From assembly GCA_024226535.1 (NCBI GenBank), contig JAAELP010000155.1, positions 18,428-82,427 on the forward strand: a DNA stretch of 64,000 nt, in the 5' to 3' direction. The translations under genes were made by a program, and so were the position numbers. Positions within the stretch are counted from its first letter, which is position 1, and each line of letters opens with the position of its first letter. This DNA comes from Planctomycetota bacterium (GTDB lineage Bacteria > Planctomycetota > Phycisphaerae > Phycisphaerales > SM1A02). The notes beneath the pieces are model-generated. The model did not search any database and had not been told where the DNA came from. It saw only the letters and a list, made by a program, of their open reading frames with translations. This document shows, piece by piece, positions 43,635 through 52,015 of the stretch.

Positions 43635-45530
43635 ATGACTGCGCAACCGCTCATCATCGGGACCGCCGGGCACATCGATCATGGCAAAACCGCGCTCGTG
43701 CGGGCGCTGACCGGTATCGACACCGATCGCCTGGAGCAGGAGAAGCAGCGCGGCATCAGCATCGACATCGGCTTCGCCCACGTGGACGTGAAGGGGGATA
43801 TCGGCGACCGCCGCATGGGCATCGTCGACGTGCCCGGGCACGAGCGGTTCATCAAGAACATGCTCGCCGGCGTGTCGGGGATCGATCTCGCGGTCCTCGT
43901 GGTCGCGGCCGACGACTCGGTGATGCCCCAGACCCGCGAGCACCTGGCGATCCTGGAGCTGCTCGGGGTGCGGTACGGGATCGTCGCCCTGACCAAGGTC
44001 GACCTCGCCGAGCCGTCGTGGCTCGACCTCGTCGAGCAGGACGTGCGCGAGCTGACGGCGGGGACGTTCCTCGCCGGCGCCCCGACCGTGCGCACGTCGG
44101 CCACGACGGGCACGGGGCTCGACGACCTCCGCGCGGCGCTCGCGGATCTCGGTGATCGCATCGAGCGCCGCGCCGACGGAACGCTGTTCGTGATGGCCGT
44201 GGACCGGTGCTTCGTCGTCCAGGGCCTCGGAACCGTGGTCACCGGAACCGCCGGCGGCGGCGCCGTGAGCGTGGGCGACGAGCTGGAACTGCACCCGGCC
44301 GGGACGACCGTGCGCGTGCGCGGCATCCAGACCCATGGGCGAGACGCCGAGTGCGTCAGGCGCGGACAACGAGCCGCGATCAACGTCACCGGTGCCCATC
44401 ACACCGACATCCGCCGCGGCCACGAGCTGGCGTCACCCGGCTACCTGCGTGCCTCCACCGCGGTCACGGTTCAGCTCCGCGTTCTTCCCGGCAGCCCGTG
44501 GCCCCTGCGGCAGCGGGCGCGGGTGCGGCTGCACCTGGGAACGCGGGAGGTCATCGCCTCCGTGCGCCTGTTTCGCGGCACGGAGCTGGCGCCCGGTGAG
44601 GCGGGACCGGCGCGGCTCGTGTGCACCGAGCCCGTCGTCGCGCGGTGCCGGCAACCGTTCGTCGTCCGCGCCGAATCGCCGCTGTGCACGATCGGCGGCG
44701 GAACGGTGCTCCAGCCGATCGCGACCGACATCAAGCGACGCGACGCAGCCGCGATCGAGAGGCTCGGCGAGCTCGGCGACGCCGACGATGGTGTCCGCGT
44801 GGGCGCCGCCATCCGGAACTACGCGACGCAATCATGGACGCAGCGCGATCTCTGTCGTGACGCTGACGTGGACCTCGAATCGGTGCCCGCGTTGCTGGCC
44901 ACACTGGAACGTTCGGGGGTCCTGGTTGATCGCGTCCACCGCGACGTCCTCGAGGCGGTCCGCGAGCGCGTTCGCGCCGTCGTGGCCGCCCACCACGCGG
45001 CGGCTCCACTGGAGGCGGCCATCCCGAGGAAACGCGTGCTGACGAAGCTCGCGTACCTGCCGGAGGAGCTTCTGCGCTCGGTGATGGACTCGATGATGGC
45101 CGACGGTGCGCTCCGCGGCGACGGCAGCACGGTAGCGCTGCCGGAGTTCGCGCCCGCGCTGACCGGCGGTCAACGGAAGCTGCACGAGCGCGTGGTCGAG
45201 GCGTACCGCTCGGCCGCCTTCCGCCCCCCGACCCCCACCGCGCTCGCCGGCGAACTCGGCGCTTCGGAGACGCAGCTTCGCCCGATCATCGACCTCTGCG
45301 TCTCCGAGGGGCACCTGGTGCGCGTAACCGGCGACATGCTCCTGCATTCCGAGCACGAGCAGGAACTGCGCACACGGATCATCGGGCGACTGGAAACGGG
45401 CGAGAAGCTCACCGCCAGCGAGATCAAGACGATGCTCGACACGACCCGCAAGTTCGCGATGCCGATCTGCGAGTACCTCGACCAGGCCGGCGTGACGCGA
45501 CGCGAGGGTGATCTGCGGGTGCTCGCCTGA
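43635..45530 (+). CDS. selB: selenocysteine-specific elongation factor SelB
   Basis: A 631-residue translational GTPase that carries Sec-tRNA to the ribosome at UGA codons bearing a SECIS. The G domain shows GTAGHIDHGKTALVRALTG (residues 9-27, with Lys18), GIVDVPGHERFIKNMLAG and TKVDLA. EF-Tu-like domains II and III follow (RCFVVQGLGTVVTGTAGGG, VRVRGIQTHG). The C-terminal 230 residues are winged-helix repeats that bind the SECIS hairpin (RKRVLTKLAYLPEELLRSVMDSMM, ALAGELGASETQLRPIIDLCVSEG, TASEIKTMLDTTRKFAMPICEYLDQAGVTRR). A TACGAT element lies 11 bases before ATG 43635. selA follows after 53 bases. Confidence 0.95.
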   Translation: MTAQPLIIGTAGHIDHGKTALVRALTGIDTDRLEQEKQRGISIDIGFAHVDVKGDIGDRRMGIVDVPGHERFIKNMLAGVSGIDLAVLVVAADDSVMPQTREHLAILELLGVRYGIVALTKVDLAEPSWLDLVEQDVRELTAGTFLAGAPTVRTSATTGTGLDDLRAALADLGDRIERRADGTLFVMAVDRCFVVQGLGTVVTGTAGGGAVSVGDELELHPAGTTVRVRGIQTHGRDAECVRRGQRAAINVTGAHHTDIRRGHELASPGYLRASTAVTVQLRVLPGSPWPLRQRARVRLHLGTREVIASVRLFRGTELAPGEAGPARLVCTEPVVARCRQPFVVRAESPLCTIGGGTVLQPIATDIKRRDAAAIERLGELGDADDGVRVGAAIRNYATQSWTQRDLCRDADVDLESVPALLATLERSGVLVDRVHRDVLEAVRERVRAVVAAHHAAAPLEAAIPRKRVLTKLAYLPEELLRSVMDSMMADGALRGDGSTVALPEFAPALTGGQRKLHERVVEAYRSAAFRPPTPTALAGELGASETQLRPIIDLCVSEGHLVRVTGDMLLHSEHEQELRTRIIGRLETGEKLTASEIKTMLDTTRKFAMPICEYLDQAGVTRREGDLRVLA

Positions 45531-45583
45531 CCGATATCATGGTCGGGAGAAGTCCCATTGGCCCCCCCAGTTGGCCCCCCAGC

Positions 45584-46978
45584 ATGAGCCGACCCGACCT
45601 GCGGGCGATCCCCGCCGTCAACCAACTCGCCGATCACGTCGCGCAGCACGCGCCGGCGACCGGCGCGCCGCGCTCGCTCATCGTGGACGCCGCGCGTTCG
45701 GCGATCGACGGCTACCGGCAGGAGCTTGCTTCCGGCGCCGATCCCGCCCGCGAGCCGCTCGCCGAGCTGACGGCACGCGCGCTCGCGCGTCTGGACCACG
45801 CCCGGCGCCCAGTGCTCGCCGCGGTCATCAACGCGACGGGCGTCATCGTGCACACCGGTCTCGGACGCGCACCGCTCGCGCGCGCCGCCGCCCGCGCCGC
45901 CGCCGAGGTGGCCGGCCACTACGCCCCGGTCGAGCTGGAGATCGACACCGGCGAGCGGGGACGACGCACGCGTCTCGTGCGCGACCTGCTCTGCCGCCTC
46001 ACCGGAGCCGAGGCCGCGACCGTCGTGAACAACAACGCCGCGGCGATGATGATCGTGCTCGCGGCGATGGCGACTGGGCGCGAGGTGATCGTGTCGCGCG
46101 GCGAGCTGATCGAGATCGGCGGCAGCTTCCGGCTTCCGGACGTGATGACCGCCGGCGGCGCGATCCTCCGCGAGGTCGGCACGACGAACCGCACACGTCT
46201 GCGTGACTATGAGCGCGCCATCGACGAGACGACCGCCGCGATCATGAAGGTGCACACGTCCAACTACCGCGTCGAGGGGTTCACCGAGGACGTGGCGATC
46301 GCGGACCTCGCCGCGCTCGGCCAGCGCTGCGAGATCCCGGTCATCGACGACATCGGCTCCGGCGCGTTGCGTCCGACCGCGGAGTACGGCTGGCCGTCGG
46401 ACGAACCGTGCGCGACAGGATCGATCGCGGCCGGCGCCGACCTCGTGCTCTTCAGCGGCGACAAGCTCCTCGGCGGCCCGCAGGCGGGCATCATCGTCGG
46501 GCGTCGCCACTGGGTCGAAGCGATCGAACGCCACCCGATGATGCGCGCGATGCGCGTGGACAAGGTCACGCTGGCGGCGCTGGGGGCGACCCTCCAGATC
46601 CACCGCGACCCGGCGGAAGCGGCGCGGGAGATCCCGGTGATGCGCACGTTGACGTGGCCGGTGGACCAGGTACGAGAGCGCGCGGATGTCGTGGCCGAGC
46701 GCCTGGCCGCGCTTCCCGGCATCGCCGACGCGCGCGCCGCCGGATCGGAAGCGTATCTCGGTGGCGGGTCCGTTCCGACACAGGCGATCGAGAGCGTGGC
46801 GGTGGTAGTGCGGGCCGAGTCGCTTTCGGAAGATGAACTGGCGCGGCGGCTGCGGCTTGGAACGCCGGCGGTGTTCTCGCGCGTCGCCGATGGGGCGGTG
46901 CACCTCGACATGCGGACGGTTTTTGCTGATCAGCTTGATGGTCTGGTGGAAGCGGCGCGCCTGGCGGCCGAGGGATGA
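45584..46978 (+). CDS. selA: L-seryl-tRNA(Sec) selenium transferase SelA
   Basis: A 464-residue PLP enzyme (E. coli SelA has 463) converting Ser-tRNA(Sec) to Sec-tRNA(Sec) with selenophosphate. INATGVIVHTGLGRAPLA, VVNNNAAAMMIVLAAMA, VGTTNRTRLRDYERAI, KVHTSNYRVEGFT, VIDDIGSGAL and LFSGDKLLGGPQAGIIVG with Lys294 as Schiff base are all present. ATG 45584 is preferred to 45539 because of length and because a TATCAT -10-like element (45535-45540) overlaps the upstream ATG. There is no purine-rich ribosome site; the leader has duplicated TTGG-C(6-7)-AG blocks at 45558-45582. It lies just downstream of selB and may be partly expressed from its promoter. Confidence 0.94.
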   Translation: MSRPDLRAIPAVNQLADHVAQHAPATGAPRSLIVDAARSAIDGYRQELASGADPAREPLAELTARALARLDHARRPVLAAVINATGVIVHTGLGRAPLARAAARAAAEVAGHYAPVELEIDTGERGRRTRLVRDLLCRLTGAEAATVVNNNAAAMMIVLAAMATGREVIVSRGELIEIGGSFRLPDVMTAGGAILREVGTTNRTRLRDYERAIDETTAAIMKVHTSNYRVEGFTEDVAIADLAALGQRCEIPVIDDIGSGALRPTAEYGWPSDEPCATGSIAAGADLVLFSGDKLLGGPQAGIIVGRRHWVEAIERHPMMRAMRVDKVTLAALGATLQIHRDPAEAAREIPVMRTLTWPVDQVRERADVVAERLAALPGIADARAAGSEAYLGGGSVPTQAIESVAVVVRAESLSEDELARRLRLGTPAVFSRVADGAVHLDMRTVFADQLDGLVEAARLAAEG

Positions 46979-46996
46979 CGGGAGACCTACCGCTGC

Positions 46997-47568
46997 GCCG
47001 GCGTCCTGCCGGCTCCGCTGACGGTTGGGCGGTTGCGCGCACATCGCGCAGGGTGGTCGTAGGGCAGTGTGGCGACGCCGCGTCCTGCGGCTCACTCACG
47101 GAATCCTTGGGCCGCCAAACCCGCGGGCGTCCTGCCCGCTCATGCAAGGACGTTCGGACGTGGGTTGGGCTATATGAGGCAGCCCCTCCGGGGCTGCGGG
47201 ACTGCGCGGCGACCGCCCGCATCCATGCGGGCTCGGTTGGGCGCAGTTCGAGTCATGCGCGCGCATTGCGCAGGCTCAGCAATTGAAGCAAGCCGTGCAC
47301 GGACGCACGGCGCAGCGATTGCCCCGCCGCGCCGTGCGGGAGGCGGCAAGACGCCGCCGGCTCAGCGCATCCCCCTGCAGCCCGGAGGGCTGCACTCAAA
47401 TAGAAACGGACCCGTCCAGCCGGCCTTCACGCAGCCGGCAGGAGGCCGGCGTCTATGAGCACGCAAGGACTTCCCTGCATGAGCCGCAGGACGCGGCGTC
47501 GAAGCACGGACGTTCGAACGTCAAAGGTGCTCCGTCGCGCCACCAAGACCCGGGACAAGACCCGGGAC
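46997..47568. repeat. array of short hairpins with a recurring GTCCT/AGGAC loop
   Basis: The 666 bases between selA and the next gene contain no convincing gene but at least ten short perfect stems. Three have a GTCCT loop with different stems: 46997-47013 (GCCGGC), 47077-47091 (GCCGC), 47123-47139 (GCGGGC). One has the reverse-complement loop AGGAC: 47483-47497 (GCCGC). Others: 47180-47196 (CAGCCCC), 47215-47232 (GCCCGCAT), 47292-47311 (GCCGTGC), 47342-47358 (GGCGGC), 47377-47393 (GCAGCCC), 47434-47450 (GCCGGC). A 14-bp palindrome lies at 47509-47522, and a 12-bp direct repeat at 47545-47568. Stems change with complementarity kept, while the loop is conserved in several. Confidence 0.8.
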
Positions 47569-47644
47569 GCGACTTGCCCCGCCTGCGGCAACCCGTGAGA
47601 ATGGGCCGGAGCACCGCACGGTCGATGACCACGGAGGGCGCCTC

Positions 47645-48205
47645 ATGAATGAATACGACCCTCGCGAGTTGCCTCAGTGCCTTTCTTCGAGTCGTATCGT
47701 CCCGGACCTGCGACTCGGCAAGTACACCGATTGGGCTTTAGGCCTCTCCCCTCAGTCGCTCCAGACTCTTCTGTGGGCGATTGGCATCTTCGGTACGAAC
47801 TACAACGAACTCCAGGCTCTTGGAGTCCAACCAAACCCCCGTTTCGCGCCGCAACTCGGGTCCGAGGGGAGGAGCAGACTGGCCCTCGAAGTCATTGCTG
47901 GGATTCAAGCCGGCGAAGACGCTAGTGGATTGTGTTCCAACACGTTTCCTGATCCGAGTTTCGCTTTCCAAGACCAGTTCAAGGAATCTCTGACGGGTCC
48001 ATTGTTGTCCTGGACAGTTGATCTAGACGAGACGCAGTTCTATTCCCTCTTGTGGAACGTCGGGGAATACGCTGCCCGGGTTGACCAGGCTCAGCCGCCA
48101 GATTTCGACGGCCCAGGTCTGCTTGTCAGCAAGATGCGCGTGGCGCTCGGGATCGTGGCCAACGTGTACCATTTGTCGTTTATCAACACGTTGGGTTCCG
48201 ATTAG
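47645..48205 (+). CDS. orphan hypothetical protein of atypical composition
   Basis: A 186-residue soluble, mostly helical protein with no motif I recognise, no signal peptide and no membrane helix (LSPQSLQTLLWAIGIFGTNYNELQALGV; LDETQFYSLLWNVGEYAARV). The two listed segments look weakly alike and may be an internal repeat. GGAGG lies 7 bases before ATG 47645, so translation is credible. Base composition is visibly lower in GC (near 55% by eye in sample rows) than the neighbours, and third positions are mixed, suggesting recent acquisition. It sits between the hairpin array and tRNA-Sec. Function unknown. Confidence 0.6.
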   Translation: MNEYDPRELPQCLSSSRIVPDLRLGKYTDWALGLSPQSLQTLLWAIGIFGTNYNELQALGVQPNPRFAPQLGSEGRSRLALEVIAGIQAGEDASGLCSNTFPDPSFAFQDQFKESLTGPLLSWTVDLDETQFYSLLWNVGEYAARVDQAQPPDFDGPGLLVSKMRVALGIVANVYHLSFINTLGSD

Positions 48206-48362
48206 TGAACGGCGTTCCGTACTCTGGACACACCAGTCTCAGCCCAAACGTGGGCAGTTCCGTGCCAGCCAGCGCCGCGTCGGCGTGCCGCCACAGCGGG
48301 CTAACAGAATGGTGGCGGCGATTGGCCGTGTTTGAGCGAGTCGCACTCTGCCGTCGCGCGGC

Positions 48363-48389
48363 TTCAAGCGTTCTCGACCCCGCTACAAT
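48363..48389 (+). promoter_or_regulatory. candidate promoter of the tRNA-Sec gene
   Basis: TACAAT (48384-48389) ends 11 bases before the tRNA 5' end. A weak -35 (TTCAAG, 48363-48368) lies 15 bases upstream of it. The position is right for direct transcription of selC. Confidence 0.5.
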
Positions 48390-48400
48390 GGTTTCCCCCA

Positions 48401-48497
48401 GGGAGTGTCAGCACGACTGGTGTCGGCCACGGGCTTCAAACCCGTTGAAGGGTGCCCACAAGGTGCTCTTGGTGGGTTCGATTCCCATCCACTCCCG
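48401..48497 (+). tRNA. selC: tRNA-Sec (anticodon TCA)
   Basis: The anticodon stem ACGGG/CCCGT encloses the loop CTTCAAA with anticodon TCA at 48436-48438. The acceptor is GGGAGTG at 48401-48407 pairing with CACTCCC at 48490-48496; position 8 of the extended acceptor looks like a U-C mismatch. A long variable arm (AGGGTGCC with GGTGCTCT, about 8 pairs including wobbles), a T arm GTGGG-TTCGATT-CCCAT and a short TGGT D loop are typical of bacterial tRNA-Sec. G48497 would be the discriminator; CCA is not encoded. The length of 97 and the TCA anticodon exclude an ordinary serine tRNA. It lies 3 bases from the end of a selenoprotein gene on the other strand. Confidence 0.93.
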
Positions 48498-48500
48498 TTT

Positions 48501-49781
48501 CTACTTCAGACCCAGCTCGTCTCGAATCGCCTTCTCCAGCTCGTCCGGCTCGAACCCGAACGGCCCGGGGCCACCGCGGTACGCGATGCGACCGTCGCGA
48601 CCGACGAGGTACAGACGATCGGGATGCGCGGCGTACGCGCGGCCGACCTTGTCGTCGACGTTGTCCACGAGTGCGGGCATCGGCTCCAGCGCCAGCTTGG
48701 TCATGCACACCGCCGCGACCTCGTTGCGTTCGCCGAGCGTTACCGGATCCTCGACGATCGGGGCGCCGCCGCCGCCCATCGGGCTTGCGCCGTCGAGCGG
48801 GTGCGCCTCGCGGATGTAGACGACGAAGAACTGGACGCGGTCACCGTAGTCGTTCCAGAGCTGCTTCAGCCGACCGGCTGATCGTCGGAACGGCGGTCAC
48901 GTGTAGCTGCCGAAGATCAGCGAGACGGGCAAGTTGCCGCGGAACGACGAGAGCGTGACCGGCCGACCGCCCTCCGGCGGCGCGAGCATGAAGTCCGGCG
49001 CCATCTCTCCGGCGGGGACGCCGGACATCGCGCGGCCGCCGCCAGCGGCCTGACCACCACCGCGCCGCGCGCTGCCGTGTTGGCGCCACACGAGATCACC
49101 GTCGTCGCGTTCGTGGAAGAACGCGACCATCTCGTCGGTGCCCAGCCGGCCGTCGTCGTCATCGTCCACGCCTTCGACGAGCGCCTCGTACGGCTGCATG
49201 CCGCTCATCATCATGAGCTGCCGGCGCGACGGTGGGTCCTGGTTGCGTCGCTCCGGCGCCGCGTCGGCAAACTCCGCCGCGTCGATCGCGTCGTCGCCGT
49301 TCGCGTCGTAGGCGTCGTAGGCGTCGATCGAACGCTCCAGCTCCTCCAGCGACAGGGTCTCGTCATCGTCGTCCTGGAAGTAACGGATGACGACCATCTG
49401 CGTGCGCATGGGGCGCATCATGGCGGGGCTCGGTGCTCCGCCTCCCCCACCGCTCCGGTCGCTCCGACCGAAGTCGTCCTCGGTGACCATGCCATCGCCG
49501 TCGCGGTCGAGACGATCGAAGCGTCCGCCGTCACGGTCGTACTCGGCGAGCGCGATCGCACCGTCACCGTCGGTGTCGTACTTGCGCTCCAGGTACACCC
49601 ACGTCGAGTCCAGTTCGCCGGTCACGTCCATCGGCGCCTCGGCACCGGTCGCCGCCCGGTTCGAGGGCTGCGAGGCGGGCTCCGTCGCTGCCGGCTCCGT
49701 CGTCGCGGGAGTCGTCTCGCATCCGCCCAACCACAGAACCCCGCCGAGACACGCGACGCCACCGAATCTCGTCCTGCTCAT
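48501..49781 (-). CDS. EF-hand lipoprotein with deiodinase-like selenoprotein domain (Sec295)
   Basis: A 426-residue protein when TGA at 48897-48899 is read as Sec. A lipoprotein signal ends in LWLGGC (Cys21). Residues about 65-245 contain several EF-hand-like loops (DTDGDGAIALAE, DRDGDGMVTEDD, DANGDDAIDAAE, DDDDDGRLGTDE). The C-terminal thioredoxin-fold domain reads PVTLSSFRGNLPVSLIFGSYT-U-PPFRRSAGRLKQLW, then FFVVYIREAHPLDG and, after the Sec, 131 in-frame codons. GSYTUPPF corresponds to the GSCTUPSF site of vertebrate iodothyronine deiodinases. ATG 49781 has AAAGGGG upstream. A SECIS-like hairpin follows the TGA. Predicted to be anchored in a membrane and redox active; substrate unknown. 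Confidence 0.85.
48866..48899 (-). promoter_or_regulatory. bacterial SECIS-like element in the deiodinase-like gene
   Basis: On the minus strand the TGA (48897-48899) is followed after 21 bases by a GGTC loop (48872-48875) closed by a perfect TCAGCC/GGCTGA stem (48876-48881 with 48866-48871). The loop starts with GG, as bacterial SECIS loops often do. Confidence 0.72.
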
Positions 49782-49862
49782 GTCGCCCCTTTCGGTCGCC
49801 GTGCGCGGATCATACTCAGTTCTCTCGAACCTCCACGTCTATTCCGCTAAGGTACGCCCCGC

Positions 49863-50564
49863 ATGAGCATCCTCGCCGGCACCAGCGGCTACAGCTACGG
49901 GGAGTGGAAGGGCACCTTCTACCCGAAGGACATCGACGCCGGCGAGCTGCTCGCGTTCTACGCAACGAAGCTCCCCACGGTCGAGATCAACAACACGTTC
50001 TACCGAATGCCCCGCGTGGGCGTGCTGGAGACGTGGGCGCAGAACGTCCCCGAGGACTTTCGGTTCGCGATCAAGGCCTCGCGCCGGATCACGCACCTGA
50101 AGCGGTTGGCGAACACGGAGGAAGAGACGGCTTACATCCTCGATACGGCTCGCACGATGGGTGATCGCCTCGGCGCCGTGCTCTTCCAGCTTCCACCGAA
50201 CCTCAAGAAGGACCTTCCGCTTCTCGAGTCGTTCCTCGAGCTGCTCCGCGAGGACATGCGCGTCGCGTTCGAGTTCCGTCATCCGTCGTGGGACGACGAC
50301 GAGGTGCACGACCGCCTGCGATCGCGGAACTGCGCGCTCGTGATCGCCGACGTGGACGACGCCGACCCGCCGGATCTCGTCCGCACGGCGGACTGGGGCT
50401 ACCTACGGCTTCGCCGCGCCGAGTACGACGCCGCTTCCCTCGACGCGTGGATCGAGCGTCTCCGCGCGCAGGATTGGAGCGACGCGTTCGTCTTCTTCAA
50501 GCACGAGGACGCCGCTGCCGGGCCGCGCCTGGCCGACACGTTCACGGAGATGGCTCGGCGTTAG
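49863..50564 (+). CDS. DUF72 (YecE-like) family protein
   Basis: A 233-residue protein with the family blocks GTSGYSYGEWKGTFYP, VEINNTFYRMP, FAIKASRRITHLKRL, GAVLFQLPPNLKKDL, VAFEFRHPSW and a C-terminal YLRLRRAEYD and VFFKHED stretch. The fold is a TIM barrel; function is not established. Its 3' end overlaps the convergent sulfatase gene by 23 bases. ATG 49863 is the first Met before the conserved SILAGTSGYSY start. Confidence 0.88.
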   Translation: MSILAGTSGYSYGEWKGTFYPKDIDAGELLAFYATKLPTVEINNTFYRMPRVGVLETWAQNVPEDFRFAIKASRRITHLKRLANTEEETAYILDTARTMGDRLGAVLFQLPPNLKKDLPLLESFLELLREDMRVAFEFRHPSWDDDEVHDRLRSRNCALVIADVDDADPPDLVRTADWGYLRLRRAEYDAASLDAWIERLRAQDWSDAFVFFKHEDAAAGPRLADTFTEMARR

Positions 50565-51987
50565 CGCGGCGTCGGGGCCGAATCGCCCCGGTCTCCTCCA
50601 GCCACCGGTCGAGCGCGGCGTCGAGTTCGGCGACCAGCGCCCGATGTTCCGGCGCGACGTCGCTCGCCTCGCCCGGATCGGTGGCCAGGTCGAACAGCTC
50701 GCGCACTCCGGTCTCGTACCACCGGATGAGCTTCCAGTCTCCGCGCCGGATGATCGAGTACGGCGTCACGCGCCCGCCCCACCAGTAGTGCGGGTAGTGC
50801 CAGCAGAGCGTGTCGCGTTCGAGCGTGCCCGTCTCCGCCAGCAGCGGTCCGAGGTCCACGCCGTCGATTCGGTGGCCGACCGGCAGTTCGGCGCCGACGG
50901 CCGCGCCGACCGTCGGCAGGAGGTCGATCGAGCTGACCGGCACGTCGCTCACGCTCCCCGCCTTCACGCGACCCGGCCAGCGAACGATCAGAGGCACGCG
51001 GATGCCACCCTCGTACGGTCGCCCCTTCCCGCTGCGCAGCGGGCGGTTGTCGGTCGCGCGGAAGTGCGTCGCGCCGCCGTTGTCGCTCGTGAAGATGACG
51101 AGCGTACGCCGGGCGAGATCCAGTTCGTCGAGCGTCGCGAGGACGCGGCCCACGGCCTCGTCGACGCTGTGGACCATCGCCGCGTACGGCGGATGGTTCT
51201 GGCCATCGCCTTCGGGCGGAGCCTTCGCGCGGTAGTGCTCGACGATATCGGGCTTTCCCCGGATGGGTGAGTGGACCGCGTGGGGGCAGAGCATGAGCAG
51301 GAAGGGACGCTCTCGATGCGCGCGGATGAACCGCACCGCCTCGTCCGCCTCGCGGTCGGTCAGGTATTCACCGGCATGCCGCGGCGCGAGGCTGGGGAAC
51401 GTCGAGCGTTGGTGCTTCGGCGGATAGGGGTCGAACCAGGACGGCGGGTGACCCAGATCGCATCCGCCGGCGTTGACATCGAACCCCTGGCTCTCCGGAA
51501 ACCATCCTTCAGGGCCGAGATGCCACTTGCCGATAAAAGCAGTGGTATATCCGCGCGCCCGGAGCACCTCGGCCATGGTCACCTCGGAACGTTCGAGCCA
51601 GCGGGGATTGCGGGGCGTCAGCAACACTCGCTTCTCGTCGTCGACGAGCGGCGGTGCCGCACGAACCTCCGCCTCCGTCCACGGCCGTCCGGCGAGGGGA
51701 CGGATCCAGTCGGTGACCCCGGTTCGCGTCGGACTCCGTCCGGTCATCACCGCGGCACGGGTCGGCGAGCACACGGCGCACGCCGCGTACGCATTCGTGA
51801 ACCGCATTCCCTCCCGCGCCAACCGATCGATGGCGGGCGTCTCGTAGTAGGCACTCCCCGAGCACCCGAGATCGGCGGCCCCGAGGTCGTCCACGAGCAC
51901 GATGACCACGTTGGGTTCCGCGGCAACGGCCGGCAGGCTCGAGAGCGAACCCGCGAGGATGATCAGGAATCGGGTGAGGAGACTCAT
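50542..51987 (-). CDS. exported type I sulfatase
   Basis: A 481-residue sulfatase. A signal peptide (RFLIILAGSLSSLPAVAA) precedes NVVIVLVDDLGAADLG with the metal-binding Asp pair, CAVCSPTRAAVMTGR with Cys73 as formylglycine site (C-x-P-T-R variant), TAFIGKWHLG, PHAVHSPIRGK and FTSDNGGATHF. Such enzymes release sulfate from polysaccharides outside the cytoplasm and need formylglycine-generating enzyme for activation. ATG 51987 is chosen for the signal peptide. It is divergent from the PAS kinase (28 bases) and distinct from the fused sulfatase at 8.7-12.8 kb. Confidence 0.9.
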   Translation of the reverse strand: MSLLTRFLIILAGSLSSLPAVAAEPNVVIVLVDDLGAADLGCSGSAYYETPAIDRLAREGMRFTNAYAACAVCSPTRAAVMTGRSPTRTGVTDWIRPLAGRPWTEAEVRAAPPLVDDEKRVLLTPRNPRWLERSEVTMAEVLRARGYTTAFIGKWHLGPEGWFPESQGFDVNAGGCDLGHPPSWFDPYPPKHQRSTFPSLAPRHAGEYLTDREADEAVRFIRAHRERPFLLMLCPHAVHSPIRGKPDIVEHYRAKAPPEGDGQNHPPYAAMVHSVDEAVGRVLATLDELDLARRTLVIFTSDNGGATHFRATDNRPLRSGKGRPYEGGIRVPLIVRWPGRVKAGSVSDVPVSSIDLLPTVGAAVGAELPVGHRIDGVDLGPLLAETGTLERDTLCWHYPHYWWGGRVTPYSIIRRGDWKLIRWYETGVRELFDLATDPGEASDVAPEHRALVAELDAALDRWLEETGAIRPRRRANAEPSP

Positions 51988-52015
51988 GGCCTTGTCATAG
52001 CTGGATCCCGTCGAG

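Noticed and set aside
45539..45583. ATG 45539 as the selA start
   Set aside because: It overlaps a -10-like TATCAT, and the added N-terminus is Pro/Trp-rich; starting at 45584 gives 464 residues, the normal SelA length.
46979..47644. CRISPR array
   Set aside because: There are no constant direct repeats with regular spacers and no cas genes; the units are short hairpins of varying stem sequence.
48206..48383. Possible gene between the orphan gene and the tRNA
   Set aside because: Frames here overlap the tRNA, lack ribosome sites and change composition; only the tRNA promoter is supported.
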